Assembly: GCF_003255815.1 (NCBI RefSeq) | Contig: NW_020257756.1 | Span: 1,930,561-1,994,560 of the forward strand | Length of the DNA stretch: 64,000 nucleotides | From: Theropithecus gelada | Taxonomy: Eukaryota > Chordata > Mammalia > Primates > Cercopithecidae | Direction of reading: 5' to 3' | Shown here: piece after piece, positions 33,464 through 46,503 of the stretch | Numbering within the stretch: position 1 is the stretch's first letter | How the letters are laid out: every line of letters starts with the position of its first letter | Notes under the pieces: model-generated | What the model was told of the DNA's origin: nothing | Seen by the model: the letters and a program-made list of their open reading frames with translations, nothing else | The model's database searches: none | Program-made: the position numbers and the translations under genes

Positions 33464-33766
33464 GGCCGGGTGCGGTGGCTCACGTCTATAATCCCAGCAC
33501 TTTGGGACGGTGACGTGGGAGGATCACCTGAGGTCAGGAGTTCGAGACCAGCCCGGCCAACATGGTAAAACCCCATCTCTACTAAAAATGGAAAAATTAG
33601 CTGGGCATGGTGGTTCACGCCTGTAGTCCCAGCTACTCGGGAAGCTGAGGCAGAAGAATCACTTGAACCAGGAGGCAGAGGTTGCAGTGAGTTGAGATCA
33701 TGCCACTGTACTCCAGCCTGGGCAACAGAGTGAGACTCAGTCTCAAAAAAAAAAAAAAAAAAAAAA
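33464..33766 (+). mobile_element. Alu element
   Basis: ggccgggtgcggtggctcac to a 23-bp A tail. The flanks attttccatg and aatttccatg form a near-perfect duplication. Confidence 0.95.
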
Positions 33767-35786
33767 ATTTCCATGTTAAAAGCTAAACAATTACTAATCC
33801 TTAAAGTTTCCATTGAAAATATAACTATCGCTACTCCTACTGGAAAAAAAGAATAATGTATCTGCTTTCAGCTCATCACACACAAATGTAGGATAATAGA
33901 ATATTATCAGTTTACTTAATCATACTTCTCCCAGAGAGGGACTTTTCAATTAGGTAACATACAATACCACTCTGAATACTTCCAAGATGTGTTTTTTCTT
34001 TCCAGAAGAAAGGAATTATTCATAACTAATATAAATAGCACAGCTTTATTTTAAAAATAGGAACTGTTGTATCAGGTAGATTAAAAGTAGGTTAAAGTTA
34101 ATATTTAAAATAATTCATTATTTTACTTTTATTTCTGAAGGCATTATGTACAGTGGGGAAAATCCATAAATACTATTATATATAAATGGAAGTCCATATT
34201 TTCAAGATCTGTCTGTAGATATTTCCTAATCCATACTTTTATAGCAAAATTCATAGAGTAACTGGTATATGAATTATAATTAATATTGATTTGTCCAGCT
34301 AGCAATACAAATATAAACTGCTACTGGCTTCTCAAATGTTACTAAGTTCCTTCCAAGAATCAGAGAAATACTTAGAATAATACTGTGCACAAAAATGAAC
34401 AGACTAATGTTAGAATCATGTTGTCATTATTACATCAACTAGTCACATTGCTACTTCCACTTTATGCTCAAGGTAAATACCAGGTGTCAGTTACTAAGAA
34501 CAGTGCTATTAAGTTTTAGTAAATGAAGATATTAATCTTATTTTCAAGCAGTTTTTTTGAAAATAGAATTTACCTACAGCCAAGGATTCAAGGTAGGAAT
34601 CCAGCCAAATTAAATTAATGCATTGTTTGCAGATAATTTGGGGTAAGTAAGTATTAAGGAACACATCTCAGTATTTCTATTTATTAGAAATTACAAGGGC
34701 AAAAAGGGTAGTATTATAACTAACAAATTGTACTGAAATCCTTAAAAATCAAATGAACCTTGCTATACATATTTTCAGTATGTAGCATTTTTTTAAAACT
34801 GATTTTTTAAACTTGAACTATTAGTTTACAACATTGTAACTTTTTTGTTTAGTAAAATCACTAAAATGGGAATGACTAGTCAATTTTAGGAAAGAATAAC
34901 AGGGAAAGCCAGGAATAAAAATCTTTGTTTTAGCAGTACTGAACATTTGATTGGTTCAGATAAGAGTCAGAAGGCTGACCACCTTAGTACAAGAGCCAAA
35001 ATTTCCCCTTTAACCTTACTTCGTGGAAGACTACCATGTGCTCATGTAGATACAACATAAACAGAAATTTTCATGTAAACACATCCTGGAAAAAGGCATT
35101 AAACCATTCTTCTCCTCATACACATTTTCAGTGTCCTATCACAATAAAAAGCATAAACATCAAAATGTGGCTTTGCTGAGGGTTTAGTGCTATTTGTGTT
35201 ACAGTATTTAAAAGTTCAGAAATTATTACTTATGGTTTGACTTATTTTCTGAAAAACACTAAGTCATTTGTAAAAATTAACTGCTAAATTATTGTAGTAT
35301 TTTTAAAAGGACTGATTACATGCCTTTAGAGGTACCATTAATGCTGAAATCTGACTCTGTGCACTCTTACTTCTGGTTTCACTATTTCTACACTCGTAAC
35401 ACTAGCATGGACCTAACCAATACAGCACTGTTACATCACAGCACAGTAGCTTTCTTTCTAGCAGTTTTGCTTCTAGCCTATTTTTATTCTAAACTTTCTT
35501 ATTCACAGGTGCCATCTTTCTTAAAATAAAATTAAAATAAAAACAAAATAACAAAAATCCTACATCAAAAAAACCCTCCAACCTTCCCAGTATACTGCTC
35601 CTCTGGTTTCTGAAGATCTGATCTACTTAAATTCAACAAAACCTTAGCTACTAAAACTTTCTCATCACCCATTAAAATACTATGTACCATACATTTTAAA
35701 GCATTTTAACTTCTCTCATATGCCATCTGCATTCCCCTGGCTGCTTCTCTAATTTCTTCAAAATTTTGTTTAAGATATTTGTCACA
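33767..35786. other. 2-kb repeat-poor intronic stretch
   Basis: One of the longest parts of the window without a recognisable repeat. AT-rich, no supported ORF. Confidence 0.5.
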
Positions 35787-36100
35787 GCTCAGCATAATGG
35801 CTCATGCCTGTAATCCCAGCACTTTGGAAGGCTGAGGCGGGTGGACTGCCTAAGGTCAGGAGTTTGAGAGCAGCCTGAACAACATGGTGAAACCCCATTG
35901 CTACTAAAAATACAAAAATCAGCCAGGCCTGGTGGTGCATGCCTGTCATCCCAGCTACTCGAGAGGCTGAGACAGAAGAATCGCTTGAACCTGGGAAGTG
36001 GGAGGTTGCAGTGAGCCAAGATCAAACCACTGCACTCCAGCCTAGGCAACAGAGCGAAACTCCATCTCAATAAATAAATAAATTAATTAAATAAAGATAG
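35787..36100 (+). mobile_element. Alu element
   Basis: ctcagcataatggctcatgc, with a tail of AATA/TTAA units at 36070-36100. Confidence 0.93.
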
Positions 36101-36947
36101 TTTTCACAAAGTCTTTCTAGATCAATTTTTCTAGGTTACTCTAAATATTTAAGAAATGTAAGTATCTTTCTGTCCTCCTACCTCCTCCATTATCTTGAGG
36201 ACAGAACCACTTCTTTTGCTTCCTTTGTAACTACCTCAGAGCCTCCCAGTGTAAGGCTGAGAAAAAGTTGATTTTTAAGTATCTCTGATTTATCTAAAAC
36301 TCTAAAATCAAATATTCTGGCCTTGGCTCAAATTTTAATTAGACATTTTAATCATCCTAACCAAAGTAACTGATATTACTTGCAAAGTAACTGATATTAG
36401 TGAATAAATCTGTTCAAAGGGAGGTGGTCAATAAAAATTATTCCTTGGTTAAGATTACAACTAAAACCATAATAGATTTAGAATTACAAGGAAGGTGAAT
36501 TATAACAAACAAGTTCTGAAATCAACCAGGGAAGAAAGTTTACATTATAATGTCATTTCAAAATAGTGAAAAGCATAAAACACAGTATCCTGAAAGCTAA
36601 TAATAATGTTATAACTTTTAAATGTAAACACTTTGTTGTAAATACTTGTTTTTGACAAATAAAACTCAGTATTTAGTATCAATTATTCATATATAAAAAA
36701 TACACACAGAATCTTGCTGATAGTTGGCTTAGCAAAATGTTTGGTATGCAAATTGTGTAAAGTGATCATCAATCAAATGCACAAACCATACTCTAGTTAA
36801 AATACCCAATTCCTGTACTGGATTAACAACATTTTATTATTTTGTGAGAATCAAATCCTGACCACAATCAAGATAAGATTTGGACTAAAATTGTTTTCCC
36901 TGTAAGAGAATTCCTACACTGTGGGAAGAGAATAAAATTCAATCAGA
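36101..36947. other. Intronic, nothing recognised
   Basis: AT-rich. A short direct repeat of aaagtaactgatatta lies at about 36363-36398. Confidence 0.5.
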
Positions 36948-37325
36948 GGCCAGACGCGGTAGCTCACACGTGTAATCCCAGCACTTTGGGAGTCTTGAGG
37001 TCAGGAGTTTGAGACCAGCCTGTCTGACATGGCAAAACCTCGTCTCTACAAAAAAAAAAAAAAAAAAGAAAGAGAGAGAGAGAGAGAGAGAGGAAGGAAG
37101 GAAGGGAGGGAGGGAGGAAGGGAGGGAGGGAGGGAGGGAGGGAGGGAGAGGGAATATGTAGCTGGGCATGGTGGCACACGCTTGTAATCTCAGGTACTCA
37201 GGGGTCTGAGGCAAGAGAATCACTTGAACCTGGGAAACGGAGGCTGCAGTAAGCTGAGATGGCACCACTGCACTCCCCAGCCTGGGCAACAAAGTGAGAC
37301 TCCATCTCAGAAGAAAAAAAAAAAA
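36948..37325 (+). mobile_element. Alu element split by a purine microsatellite
   Basis: Left arm 36948-37049, then a 105-nt purine tract in the central A-rich linker, then right arm 37155-37325. The left arm has lost part of the cgggtggatcac region. Confidence 0.92.
37050..37154 (+). repeat. 105-nt uninterrupted purine tract
   Basis: Successive A-run, (GA)n, (GGAA)n and (GGGA)n with no pyrimidine between 37050 and 37154. Confidence 0.97.
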
Positions 37326-38256
37326 TCACTTAGAAATACCCTGCCTCACTGCACATACAATTTTCGCCACAAAACCATGAACGCCAAAGGAGAAAAACAT
37401 ACACACACACAAAGAGACAAGTGTCAAAATGTCTAAAAACCTATTTATATTGTCTTTTTCAAAAAAAAAAGTATGCACACACTCTCAAACAAAACTAGTC
37501 CAAAAGTTGTACCATTCAAGATGACACTTATTTAAAATGTATATTACTAAGATGAAGCAATAATTAAAAGGTAAACATATATAAAAACAAAAGGGAAAAT
37601 TTTCAGTCCATTGTGTAGGTGTGACAGGAAAGCTCTAAAATTTTTCCTCTAACACTGAATCCTGTCCAGTGATTCAAGCCAGTATTTATCCCATATAGTT
37701 CAATTGTGTAGCAGCTGCATTCTGTACTCTATTTTTTGACGGCAAAGAAGTCATGTTAATTAAATTGGAACAACCTAAATATAACTTTAAAAGTCAATTT
37801 TGACTATGATACCCTATATTTCTGTTAGAAGCAGCAGAAGCAGCAACAATCATTCTCCTCAAATACTGAACACACTCTCAACTATCCATATAGAAATCAG
37901 GTTAAATTGCTTTCTTAGCCTTCAAGTCATCATATACAGATATAATTACACAGTGAAAGTTTCAAATTCAACTACTTTGTACAATAAGAATCAACTTGTT
38001 ATAATCTTGGGAAATTAGCCACTCATATCCACAAATATGCCACATGGAAAGGAAAAAATGTAAAAATATTACCACAGGTATAATTTATTTTCTTTCTATT
38101 TAGGCCAAACATAACCAACACAAGTAACTTCTTATTTGCAGTAAACAACACAGATATAATTTAAATACGATTCAATCTTCAAAAGTGAAACTAAAAACCA
38201 CCCTACTCTTCAATTTTTAATTTCCATAGATGTAACTACTATATAGAAAGTACAAA
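37326..38256. other. Intronic, nothing recognised
   Basis: AT-rich unassigned DNA. Confidence 0.5.
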
Positions 38257-38548
38257 GGCCGGGCCTGGTGGCTCACGCCTGTAATCCCAGCACTCTGGGA
38301 AGCCGAGACAGGCAGATCACCTGAGGTCAGGAGTTCAAGACCAGCTTGGCCAACGTGATGAAACCCTGTTCCTACTAAAAATACAAAAAGTAGCCAGGTG
38401 TGGTGGTGGGTGCCTGTAATACCAGTCACTCAGGAGGCTGAGGCAGGAGAATCACTTGAACCCAGGAGGCAGAGGTTGCAGTGAGCCGAGATCATACCAC
38501 TTCACTCCAACCTGGGCAACAGAGCGAGACTCCATCTCAAAAAAAAAG
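38257..38548 (+). mobile_element. Alu element
   Basis: ggccgggcctggtggctcac to a short A tail. Confidence 0.94.
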
Positions 38549-38789
38549 GGCAAGAAAAGCATGCTCTAAGCATTTAAAATGTCATTCTCTCTTACTTTAA
38601 AACACATGTATGAAAGAATTTAAGCTATTAATGAGATGACAGGGAAATGTGGTAGAGGGATGAAGATTTTATGGTCACGGAGCCCTAAGTTTGGGGTGCT
38701 AGGTAACCCTACTCTAAGTCCCAATTTATTTGTTTTTATTTTAAATTTTATTTTTAACTGACAAATAATGATTGTATATATTTGTGGGG

Positions 38790-38895
38790 TACAGTTTCCT
38801 TATTTGTAATGCAGGAATTATAATAACATCTTACCTTTTGTGAGGATTAAATCAGAGAATGTACATAAAGCACTTATTACTCAGAAACCATTAAT
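38790..38895 (+). repeat. MIR-like remnant
   Basis: gtttccttatttgtaatgca ... gtgaggattaaatcagagaa matches the MIR 3' half. Confidence 0.75.
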
Positions 38896-39400
38896 TCATT
38901 CAACAAACATTTGAGGAGTTATTAAGTGAAGCCTCAGTACAAGTGGTGAAAAAAACATGTAGTGCCTATCCTCAGGAAACTCTCTTTTTAGGTGGAAAGA
39001 TATTTTTAAAATGTATAAAAACAAAAAAATGTATAATTGTGGTAAGTTATTATAAAGGAAATAAAGTAGGTTCAATGATGGAGAATTACTTAGACTGGTT
39101 AGGGAGATAAAGAAAAATTTTAGGGAAAGGGTAACATTTAGCAGAGGCCAGAAAGAGAATGCTTAGTAGAAGACAGAATCAAGAACGGCTCTAAAGAAGG
39201 GGAAAATGCATGCCCAGTAGAGCGGAGGCCAGTATGACTGCAGAACAGTGAGCCACGAGGGTAACATGAAAGTAATTTGGAGGGTGAGGTAGCATACAGA
39301 GTTAGCAGGTCTCTATAGCCATGGTGAAGACTTTGGACTTTTATTCTAAGTATAATGGGAAACCACTGGAGGGTTTCAAATAGGGAAGCCATTGCATTTA
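38896..39400 (+). repeat. Old mammalian dispersed repeat, unassigned
   Basis: ttcattcaacaaacatttg and later gggaaaccactggagggtttc match a widely dispersed ancient consensus that I cannot name with certainty (L2-like). Related text occurs near 9850-9960, 27820-27990 and 61385-61530. Confidence 0.5.
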
Positions 39401-40770
39401 ACACGTTTACACATCAGGAAAAAAAAAATATTGCAATACTCCATTTGGCTAGGGAGACTGAGTTTCAAAATACTCTGCAGTGCTCATCTTTGTTTTAAAA
39501 TAGTATTGTTCATTCCGTTTAGGTGGAAAATTTTAAATACGTTCCCCATTTCCTGACTTGATTTAAAAAAAAAAAAAAAAACGGCTTTTTTCTTTTTTCC
39601 CTCTTTAGAAGCATTATGATCAACAGTTCAGCTGAGTTATAGATATAAGTTTAATTTTTATCACTTGTCTTTTTAATTTTGAACTGTCCCAATAATCTAG
39701 TTACTCACAGAACTGGTCAAACTTCTTGGCAAATAAACAACTGAGTTAAAAACTAAAAGAGACTAAGTTTGTGTCGTTATTTTTTTTTTCTATAAAATCA
39801 TCATCTTCACCACCTTATCGGGGGCAACTTTTATTTAGTAACATTTGAAGTGTTCTTACTTTGTCAATTATGGATAAACAATCCGGTTTGCCTTTCTACC
39901 CTTACTCAAAGGATGCTGTGAATTGCTGGAAAAAGTCCAAAACTGCAATTATTTGATCCATCATGAACTCCTTACTTAGTCTCTCTTGTTGACCTCTATA
40001 TCAACATGTTACATATGGGGTATTCTAAGCCCTTTGCACGCCCAATTCAGGAACTCCAACTGCTGATAGGACTCCTCCTCCTCCCTATCCCATTTCCCCC
40101 TACTCTTGGCAAAACTGCCTCTTTCCCAAACTTATCTCCTGTCCACCTCAAAAATGTTGTCCTTTATTTTCCTTTCCTCCTATCTCAGAAAACGGTTTCT
40201 CTGAATTTTCAAGATTAGTTACTGTATCTGTGCTACTGATAACCCCTCTTGCTTTATCAGTTATTAAATCTGTTTTTCCTCTTCAGTCTCTCATACTACC
40301 CTTCTTCTTTCACAAGTGCTCAAAAGTAAACAGATCAACAGACAGACAAATCGGTCGCTGAGTTTTACTTACGTGCCTGCCACACACTCTTATGCAGTTA
40401 TTCTTCTGTATTTCAGACTCTACCAATTTAACCTAGGCTCTCATTATCCCTCCCTCAAAAAGTAGCCAAACATTTCTGTATAGCCAATCTAATCTTCCAA
40501 CAAACATTTTAATCATAATACTCATGTATTCAAAATTCTTCCACAAGCCCATCAATAGAATTCAAACACTTTTTTTCTGGCTTTCAAATTTTTCAACAAT
40601 CTGGCTCTGATCCACCTATCCTCATACAATGATACTACTGGGTTGCTATCTATTATCTTTATTCTACCTACAAAATTCAGTAAAATACAAATCTACAATT
40701 TTCAGTAAAATACAGTCTATAAATTCACATCCTATTCCATACTACCTTAATTTCTCAGTTATTATTTGAA
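39401..40770. other. Intronic, no gene seen
   Basis: Pyrimidine-rich between 40060 and 40330 but with no splice-flanked ORF that I can support. Confidence 0.5.
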
Positions 40771-41175
40771 GACAGTGTCTTTTAACTTGTAAGGTCTGTA
40801 CTAACTCTGAGTGGTTAGTGCCAGAATTGAGTTGCAGTAGACTAGTTAAGGTTGAAACAGAATACTTCCTTCCTGATTTGTACCCTTTATAATAAAACTG
40901 TAATCGTAAGTATAACACTCTCCTGAATTCTGTGAGTTGTTCTAGCATATTCTTGAACCTTACGGGGTCATGGAAAACCCTGGATTTGTAGCCAGTTGAC
41001 AGAAGTGCAGGTGATCTGGGGATACTCAAAGTGAGGCTGAAGTCTGAAGTAAAGGCAGTACTGTTGGACACTGTGAATTGTGGGGTATGCACTGACTCCA
41101 GGTGGTTAATGCCAGACTTGAATTGCACTACACCTGTTGGGGTTGAAACAGAACACTTCCTTCCAATTTCTACCA
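40771..41175. repeat. Imperfect direct duplication (LTR-like, unassigned)
   Basis: A block of about 105 bp at 40771-40880 reappears at 41058-41170. Shared pieces include gtggttagtgccagaattga / gtggttaatgccagacttga and ggttgaaacagaatacttcc / ggttgaaacagaacacttcc. It could be an LTR with internal repeats. The family was not recognised. Confidence 0.7.
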
Positions 41176-41604
41176 AGTCAAGACAAAGTTTCTGTGATCA
41201 TTATTCAAGACTACTCAAGCTCCTTCTAATTTACCACAGTAAATAAAAATTTGTACTCTGTGAATTCAATGCCATTAAATGCTGTGACTGGGAAGTAGAA
41301 TGGGAGAATGAAGGGTACAGGAGGCAAGATTTTAAAAATTCACATGTAAGATGATTTTACCCACACTAAACTACTTACAATTGTTGATTATTCCCTATAG
41401 CTCCCTATTTTCCTACTTACATGCATGTCATTCACCTTTTTGTAAAACCTTTTACCTTCTATCTCTACCAATGAGAATCCTACCTGAATTTTAAGAGTCT
41501 GATCAAATGTCACTTCCACAGAGAGGCCTTCTTTGGTTCTAACTGGAAATAATTTTAAATCTCAGATTAAGGCAAATAAGCATATTAGAAAGCAATAAAT
41601 AAGA

Positions 41605-41715
41605 AGTGTTCACAGTTCTACCATTTCGAGTATGAACTTGAACAAGTCACTTGAGCTTTTCAAACATGTAAAATGAAGATAGGACCAAACAACACACTAC
41701 ATTTCTCAGAAAATT
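41605..41715 (+). repeat. MIR-like remnant
   Basis: gaacttgaacaagtcacttga then catgtaaaatgaagatag fits MIR. Confidence 0.65.
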
Positions 41716-41991
41716 CTTCTGCCTCAAAAAATTTAGAAACACATTCTTTTAAACTGTCAGGAGCTGTCGATGAAGAGAAAGCAAAAAATCAGAGTGATAC
41801 ACTAATACAGTGGTAAAGCCATGGCTGCCCCCAAAAGAACCACAAATCAGCCTGGGAGGGACGACAGATATTACCTTGAGCCCATGTAAGAGTGAGCTGG
41901 ATCTGAGGTATCTACATAAAGCTAGGATCTCTGTGAAAAGATGAATGAGAAAACAAAAACTGCCTGCTGGTCAAAGAAAATGACAGGTTTT

Positions 41992-42303
41992 GGCCAGGCG
42001 TAGTGGCTCACGCCTGTAATCCCAGCACTTTGGGAAGCCAAGGCAAGTGGATCATGAGGTCAGGAGTTCCAAGACCAGCCTGGCCAAGATGGTGAAACCT
42101 TGTCTCTACTAAAAATACAAAAATTAGCTGGGTGTGGCGGCATGCACCTGTAGTCCTAGCTACTCGGGAGGCTGAGGCAGAAGAATTTCTTGAACCTAAG
42201 AGGTGGAATTTGCAGTGAGCCAAGATCACGCCACTGCACTCCAGCCTGGGTGACAGAGCAAGATTACGTCTCAAAAAATAAAAATAAAAAATAAAATAAA
42301 ATA
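41992..42303 (+). mobile_element. Alu element
   Basis: Flanked by aatgacaggtttt (41979-41991) and aatgacagatttt (42304-42316). Confidence 0.95.
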
Positions 42304-43126
42304 AAAATGACAGATTTTGGCCTGTGGTCTTAAGTAAAGACATGCAGTTGCCCTTGAGTATTTGTAAGGATAGGTCTACGTTCACACATACTTTAAATTC
42401 TGAATATAAGCTCATAACCACAAAATGTAATACACGCAAGGGAAACTGCTACCACGAGTAAGAGTCAGCAGAAACAACACTGAATTAAAACCCTGACACT
42501 TCAATATTAAAATTATCAGTTACAGATTATAAAATGTTTAAATACATAAGAGAGAATAACACGAGCTATAAACAATCTAATTCTAGGCAAATTTGCAAAG
42601 AAAACCAAATTGAACTTCTAGAAATGAAGAATATAACTAACTTTAAGAATTCAATGGAGTAGGCCTAGCCAGAACAATCAAGCAAGACAAATAACGGGCA
42701 TTCAAATAGAAAAAGAGTAAGTCAAACTATTGCTGCTCGTCAATGATGACTATATACCTAGAAAACGTTAAAGACTCCTCCAAAAGACTCCCAGGTTTGA
42801 GAAACAAATTCAGTAAAGTCTCAGGTTACAAAATCAGTGCATGTGAATCAGTAGCACTGCTATACACCAACAACGACTAAGCTGAGAATCAAATCAAGAA
42901 CTCAATCCCTTTTACAATAGCTGCAAAAATATATAAATAAAATAAAATACCTAGGAATATTCTTAACCAGAGTGATGAAAGATTTCTACAAGGAGAATTA
43001 CAAGAAGCTGCTGAAAAAGAAACACATCCCATGCTCATGGATTGGAAGACTCAATATCATGAAAAGGACCACACTGCCAAAAGCAATCTACAGATTCAAA
43101 GCAATTCCTATTAAAATACCAACATC

Positions 43127-43440
43127 GCCGGGAGCAGTGGCTCATGCCTGTAATCCCAGCACTTTGGGAGGCCGCGGCTGGTGGATCACCTGAGGTCAGG
43201 AGTTCGGGACCAGCCTGGCCAACGTGGTAAAATCCCGTCTCTACTAAAAATACAAAAATAAGTTGGGCGTGGTGGCAGGTGCCTGTAATCCCAGCTACTC
43301 GGGAGACAGGCAGGAGAATCACTTGAACCAGGGAGGTGGAGGTTGCAGTGAGCCGAGATGGTGCCACTGCATTCCAGCCTAGGCGACAAGAGCAAAACAC
43401 CGTCTCAAAAAATAAATAATAATAATAATAATAATAAAAC
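43127..43440 (+). mobile_element. Alu element in L1
   Basis: Flanks aaaataccaacatc and aaaacaccaacatc; tail (AAT)n at 43415-43436. Confidence 0.95.
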
Positions 43441-43595
43441 ACCAACATCATTTTTCACAGAATTAGAAAAAAATTCCTAAAATTCACAAGGAACCAAAAA
43501 AGAGCCCAAATAGCCAAAGCAATCCTAAACCAAAAACAAATCTGGAGGCATCACGTTATCTGGCTTCAAATTATACGACAAAACTGTAGTTATCA

Positions 43596-43912
43596 GCTAG
43601 GCGCAGTGGCTCACACCTGTAATCCCAGCACTTTGGGAGGCTGAGGTGGGCAGATCACTTGTGGTCAGTAGTTTGAGGCCAGCCTGGACAACATGGCTGA
43701 AACCTCATCTCTACTAAAAATACAAAAATTAGCTGGGTGTGGCGGCAGGCACCTGTAATCTCAGCTACTTGGGAGATTGAGACAGGAGAATATCGCTTAA
43801 ACCCAGGAGGTGGAGGTTGCAGTGAGTCGAGATGGCGCCACTGCACTCCAGCCCGGGTGAGAAAGTGACGCTTCATCTCAAAAGAACATATATATACATA
43901 TACATATACATA
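43596..43912 (+). mobile_element. Alu element in L1
   Basis: Flanks agttatc on both sides; the tail has become tatacatatacat. Confidence 0.93.
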
Positions 43913-45211
43913 GTTATCAAAACAGCATGGTACTGGTATAAAATAAGGCACATAGACCAATGGAACAGAATAGAGAACCCAGAAATAAAGCCAAATACTT
44001 ACAATTAACTGATCTTCAACAAAGCATACAAAAACACAAATTCATGAAAGGACACCCTATTTAATAAATGGTGCTGGAAAAACTGGATAGCCACATGTAG
44101 AAGAATGAAACTGAATCTCGATCTCTCACCTTTATACAAAAATCAACAACTCAAGATGGAACAAAGACTTAAATCTAAGATCCGAAACCATAAAAATTCT
44201 AGAAGATAACCTGGGAAAAACTCTTCTGGACATTGGCCTAGGCAAAGAATTTATGACTACAATCCCAGAAGCAAATGCAACAGAAACAAAAATAGGACCT
44301 AATTAAATGAAAAAGCTTCTGTACAGCAAAAGAAATAATCAGCAGAGGAAACAACTCACAGAATGGGAGAAAATATTTGCAAACTATGCATCTGAAAAAG
44401 GACTAATATCTAGAATCTACGAGGAACTCAAATCAGCAAGAAAAAATAATAATCTCATCAAAAAGTAGGCAAATGACAAGAATAGACAATTCTCAAAAGA
44501 AGATACACAAAAGACCAACAAACATATGAAAAAATGTTCAACATAACTAATCATCAGAGAAATGCAAATTAAAACAACAATGAGATACATTACCCTAGCC
44601 AGAAGGGCGATTGTTAAAAAGTCAAAAAACAACAATGTTGGTGTGGATGCAGTGAAAAGGGAATACTTTTACTCAGCTGGTGGGAATGTAAATTACTACA
44701 ACCTCTATGGAAAACAGTATGGAGATTTAAAGAATTAAAAGTAGATCTACCATCCAATCCAGCAATCCCACTACTGCATATCTATCCAAAGGAAAAGGAG
44801 TCATTGTATCAAAAAGACATGTGTTTATATAATATGGAAGGAAAAAAATTAAAAAGACACCTGCCTGTATACGTTTATTGTAGCACAATTCACAATTGCA
44901 AAGATAAGGAACCAACCTAAGTATCTATCAACCAATGAGCGAATTAAAAACAATATGGTATATATACACCAAGGAATACTACTCAGCTGTAAAAAATAAT
45001 GAAATAATATCTTTTGGAGCAATTTTGATAGAGTTGGAAGCCATTACTCTAAGTGAAGTAACTCAAGAAAGTGAAACCAAATACCGTATGTTCTCACAAG
45101 TGAGAGTTAACCTACTGGGTAGGCAAAGGCAGACAGAGTGGTATAATGGACCATGGAGACTCACAAGCAGGAGGGTGAGATGGGTGAGAGATAAAAAACT
45201 ACTTTTTCTTT

Positions 45212-45500
45212 TTTGAGACAGAGTTTCGCTCTGTCACCCAGGCTGGAGTGCAGTGGTGTGATCTTGGCTCACTGCAACCTCTGCCTCCTGGTTGTTCAAG
45301 CAATTCTTCTGCCTCAGCCTCCCGAGTAGCTGGCACTACAGGCGTGGGCACTACCACGCCCAGCTAATTTTTGTATTTTTAGTAGAGACTGGGTTTCACC
45401 ATATTCACCAGGTTGGTCTGGAACTATTGACCTTGTGATCCGCCCATCTCGGCCTCCCAAAGTGCTGGGATTACAGGCGTGAGCCACTGCACCCAGCCTT
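45212..45500 (-). mobile_element. Alu element in L1 3' region
   Basis: ttgagacagagtttcgctct ... gagccactgcacccagcc. Adjacent to another minus-strand Alu. Confidence 0.94.
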
Positions 45501-45501
45501 T

Positions 45502-45806
45502 CTATTTTTTTTTTTTTTTTTTTGAGACTAATTCTCACTCTACCCCGCAGGCTGGAGTACAAGGGCATGATCTCCACTCACTGAAAACCTACACCTCCCG
45601 GGTTCAAGTGACTGTCGTGCCTCAGCCTCCCAAGTAGCTGAGACTACAGGCATGCACCACCACGCCCAGCTAATTTTTGTCTTTTTAGTAGAGACAGGGT
45701 TTTATCACGTTGGCCAGGCTGGTGTTGAACTCCTGACCTCAGGTGATCCACCTGCCTTGGCCTCCTGAAGTGCTGGGATTACAGGCATGAGCCACCGCGC
45801 CTGGCC
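45502..45806 (-). mobile_element. Alu element in L1 3' region
   Basis: Poly-T at 45507-45523, then a diverged right arm; ends gagccaccgcgcctggcc. Confidence 0.94.
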
Positions 45807-45945
45807 TAAAAAACCTATTTATTGAGTACAATATACACTACTTGGTGGCGGGTATACTAATCTCAGACTTCTTCTCCACATGTTGCCTTTCCTTAAAACA
45901 GTTTGTTTTTTATCATTTCTATGTTAGTCCCTTCATTTAGTCTCG

Positions 45946-46047
45946 TAATGATGGTCTCAGGCAGTAACAGTAGTGACTGCTGTAATGACAGTCTCAAGCT
46001 GTAACAGTAGTAACTGCTGTAGTAATCATCTCAAGTAGTAACTGTGG
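45946..46047 (+). repeat. 37-bp tandem repeat, about 2.7 copies
   Basis: Units start taatgatggtctcaggcag, taatgacagtctcaagctg and tagtaatcatctcaagtag, each containing a (c)agtagt(g/a)actgctg-type end. Inside the L1 3' region. Confidence 0.85.
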
Positions 46048-46503
46048 CAGTCAGCCACAAGTGTGGCACAAGTGTGGCTATACAATTCATCCAAATAACT
46101 AAAAGCCACTTGTACTCTAAAAGTTATTGAAAAAAAAAATATATATATATAAAATATTTTCAATGGATCAATTACATGGCATATTAAATACAATTAAAGA
46201 CTTAGAGATAGTCTTTAACAAGATATGAAAGAAACAAAAAAGTGTAAGGAAAATAAGTCAGGATAAAAAAAATCGACCTAATTTCAACTGGAGGACATAA
46301 AAATAGAAAATAGAAGATATTAAATATTCAAAGGGATAACACTATAATTTTCCAGCTCTAATGAAAAACATAAACTCTCGGATAGAGAAGGCATAATTTA
46401 ACATAAATTACCTTAAACAGAATAAATTTCAAAAACAATCCATACCTAGATATATTATGGTGAAACAGCATATCAAAAGTAAATACATTTTAAAATAAAA
46501 ATA

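Larger units (their letters stand above)
42655..46135 (+). mobile_element. L1 ORF2/3' UTR interrupted by four Alus
   Basis: L1 ORF2 sequence in sense orientation runs from about 42655 (region ...TKIYRFKAIPIK at 43080) through 45195, with the 3' UTR resuming at 45807 and a terminal A-run near 46126-46140. Alus interrupt it at 43127-43440, 43596-43912, 45212-45500 and 45502-45806. ORF2 is full of stops. A 37-bp tandem repeat lies in its 3' region (45946-46047). Confidence 0.88.

Noticed and set aside
33412..33813. 133-codon ORF as a protein-coding gene
   Set aside because: It is the antisense of an Alu (…ETESHSVAQAGVQWHDL…), as are most ORFs containing SPRLECSG, FKQFSCLSLPSSWDY or LLTSGDPP-type peptides.
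42972..43193. Independent small ORF
   Set aside because: It is an L1 ORF2 fragment running into an inserted Alu.
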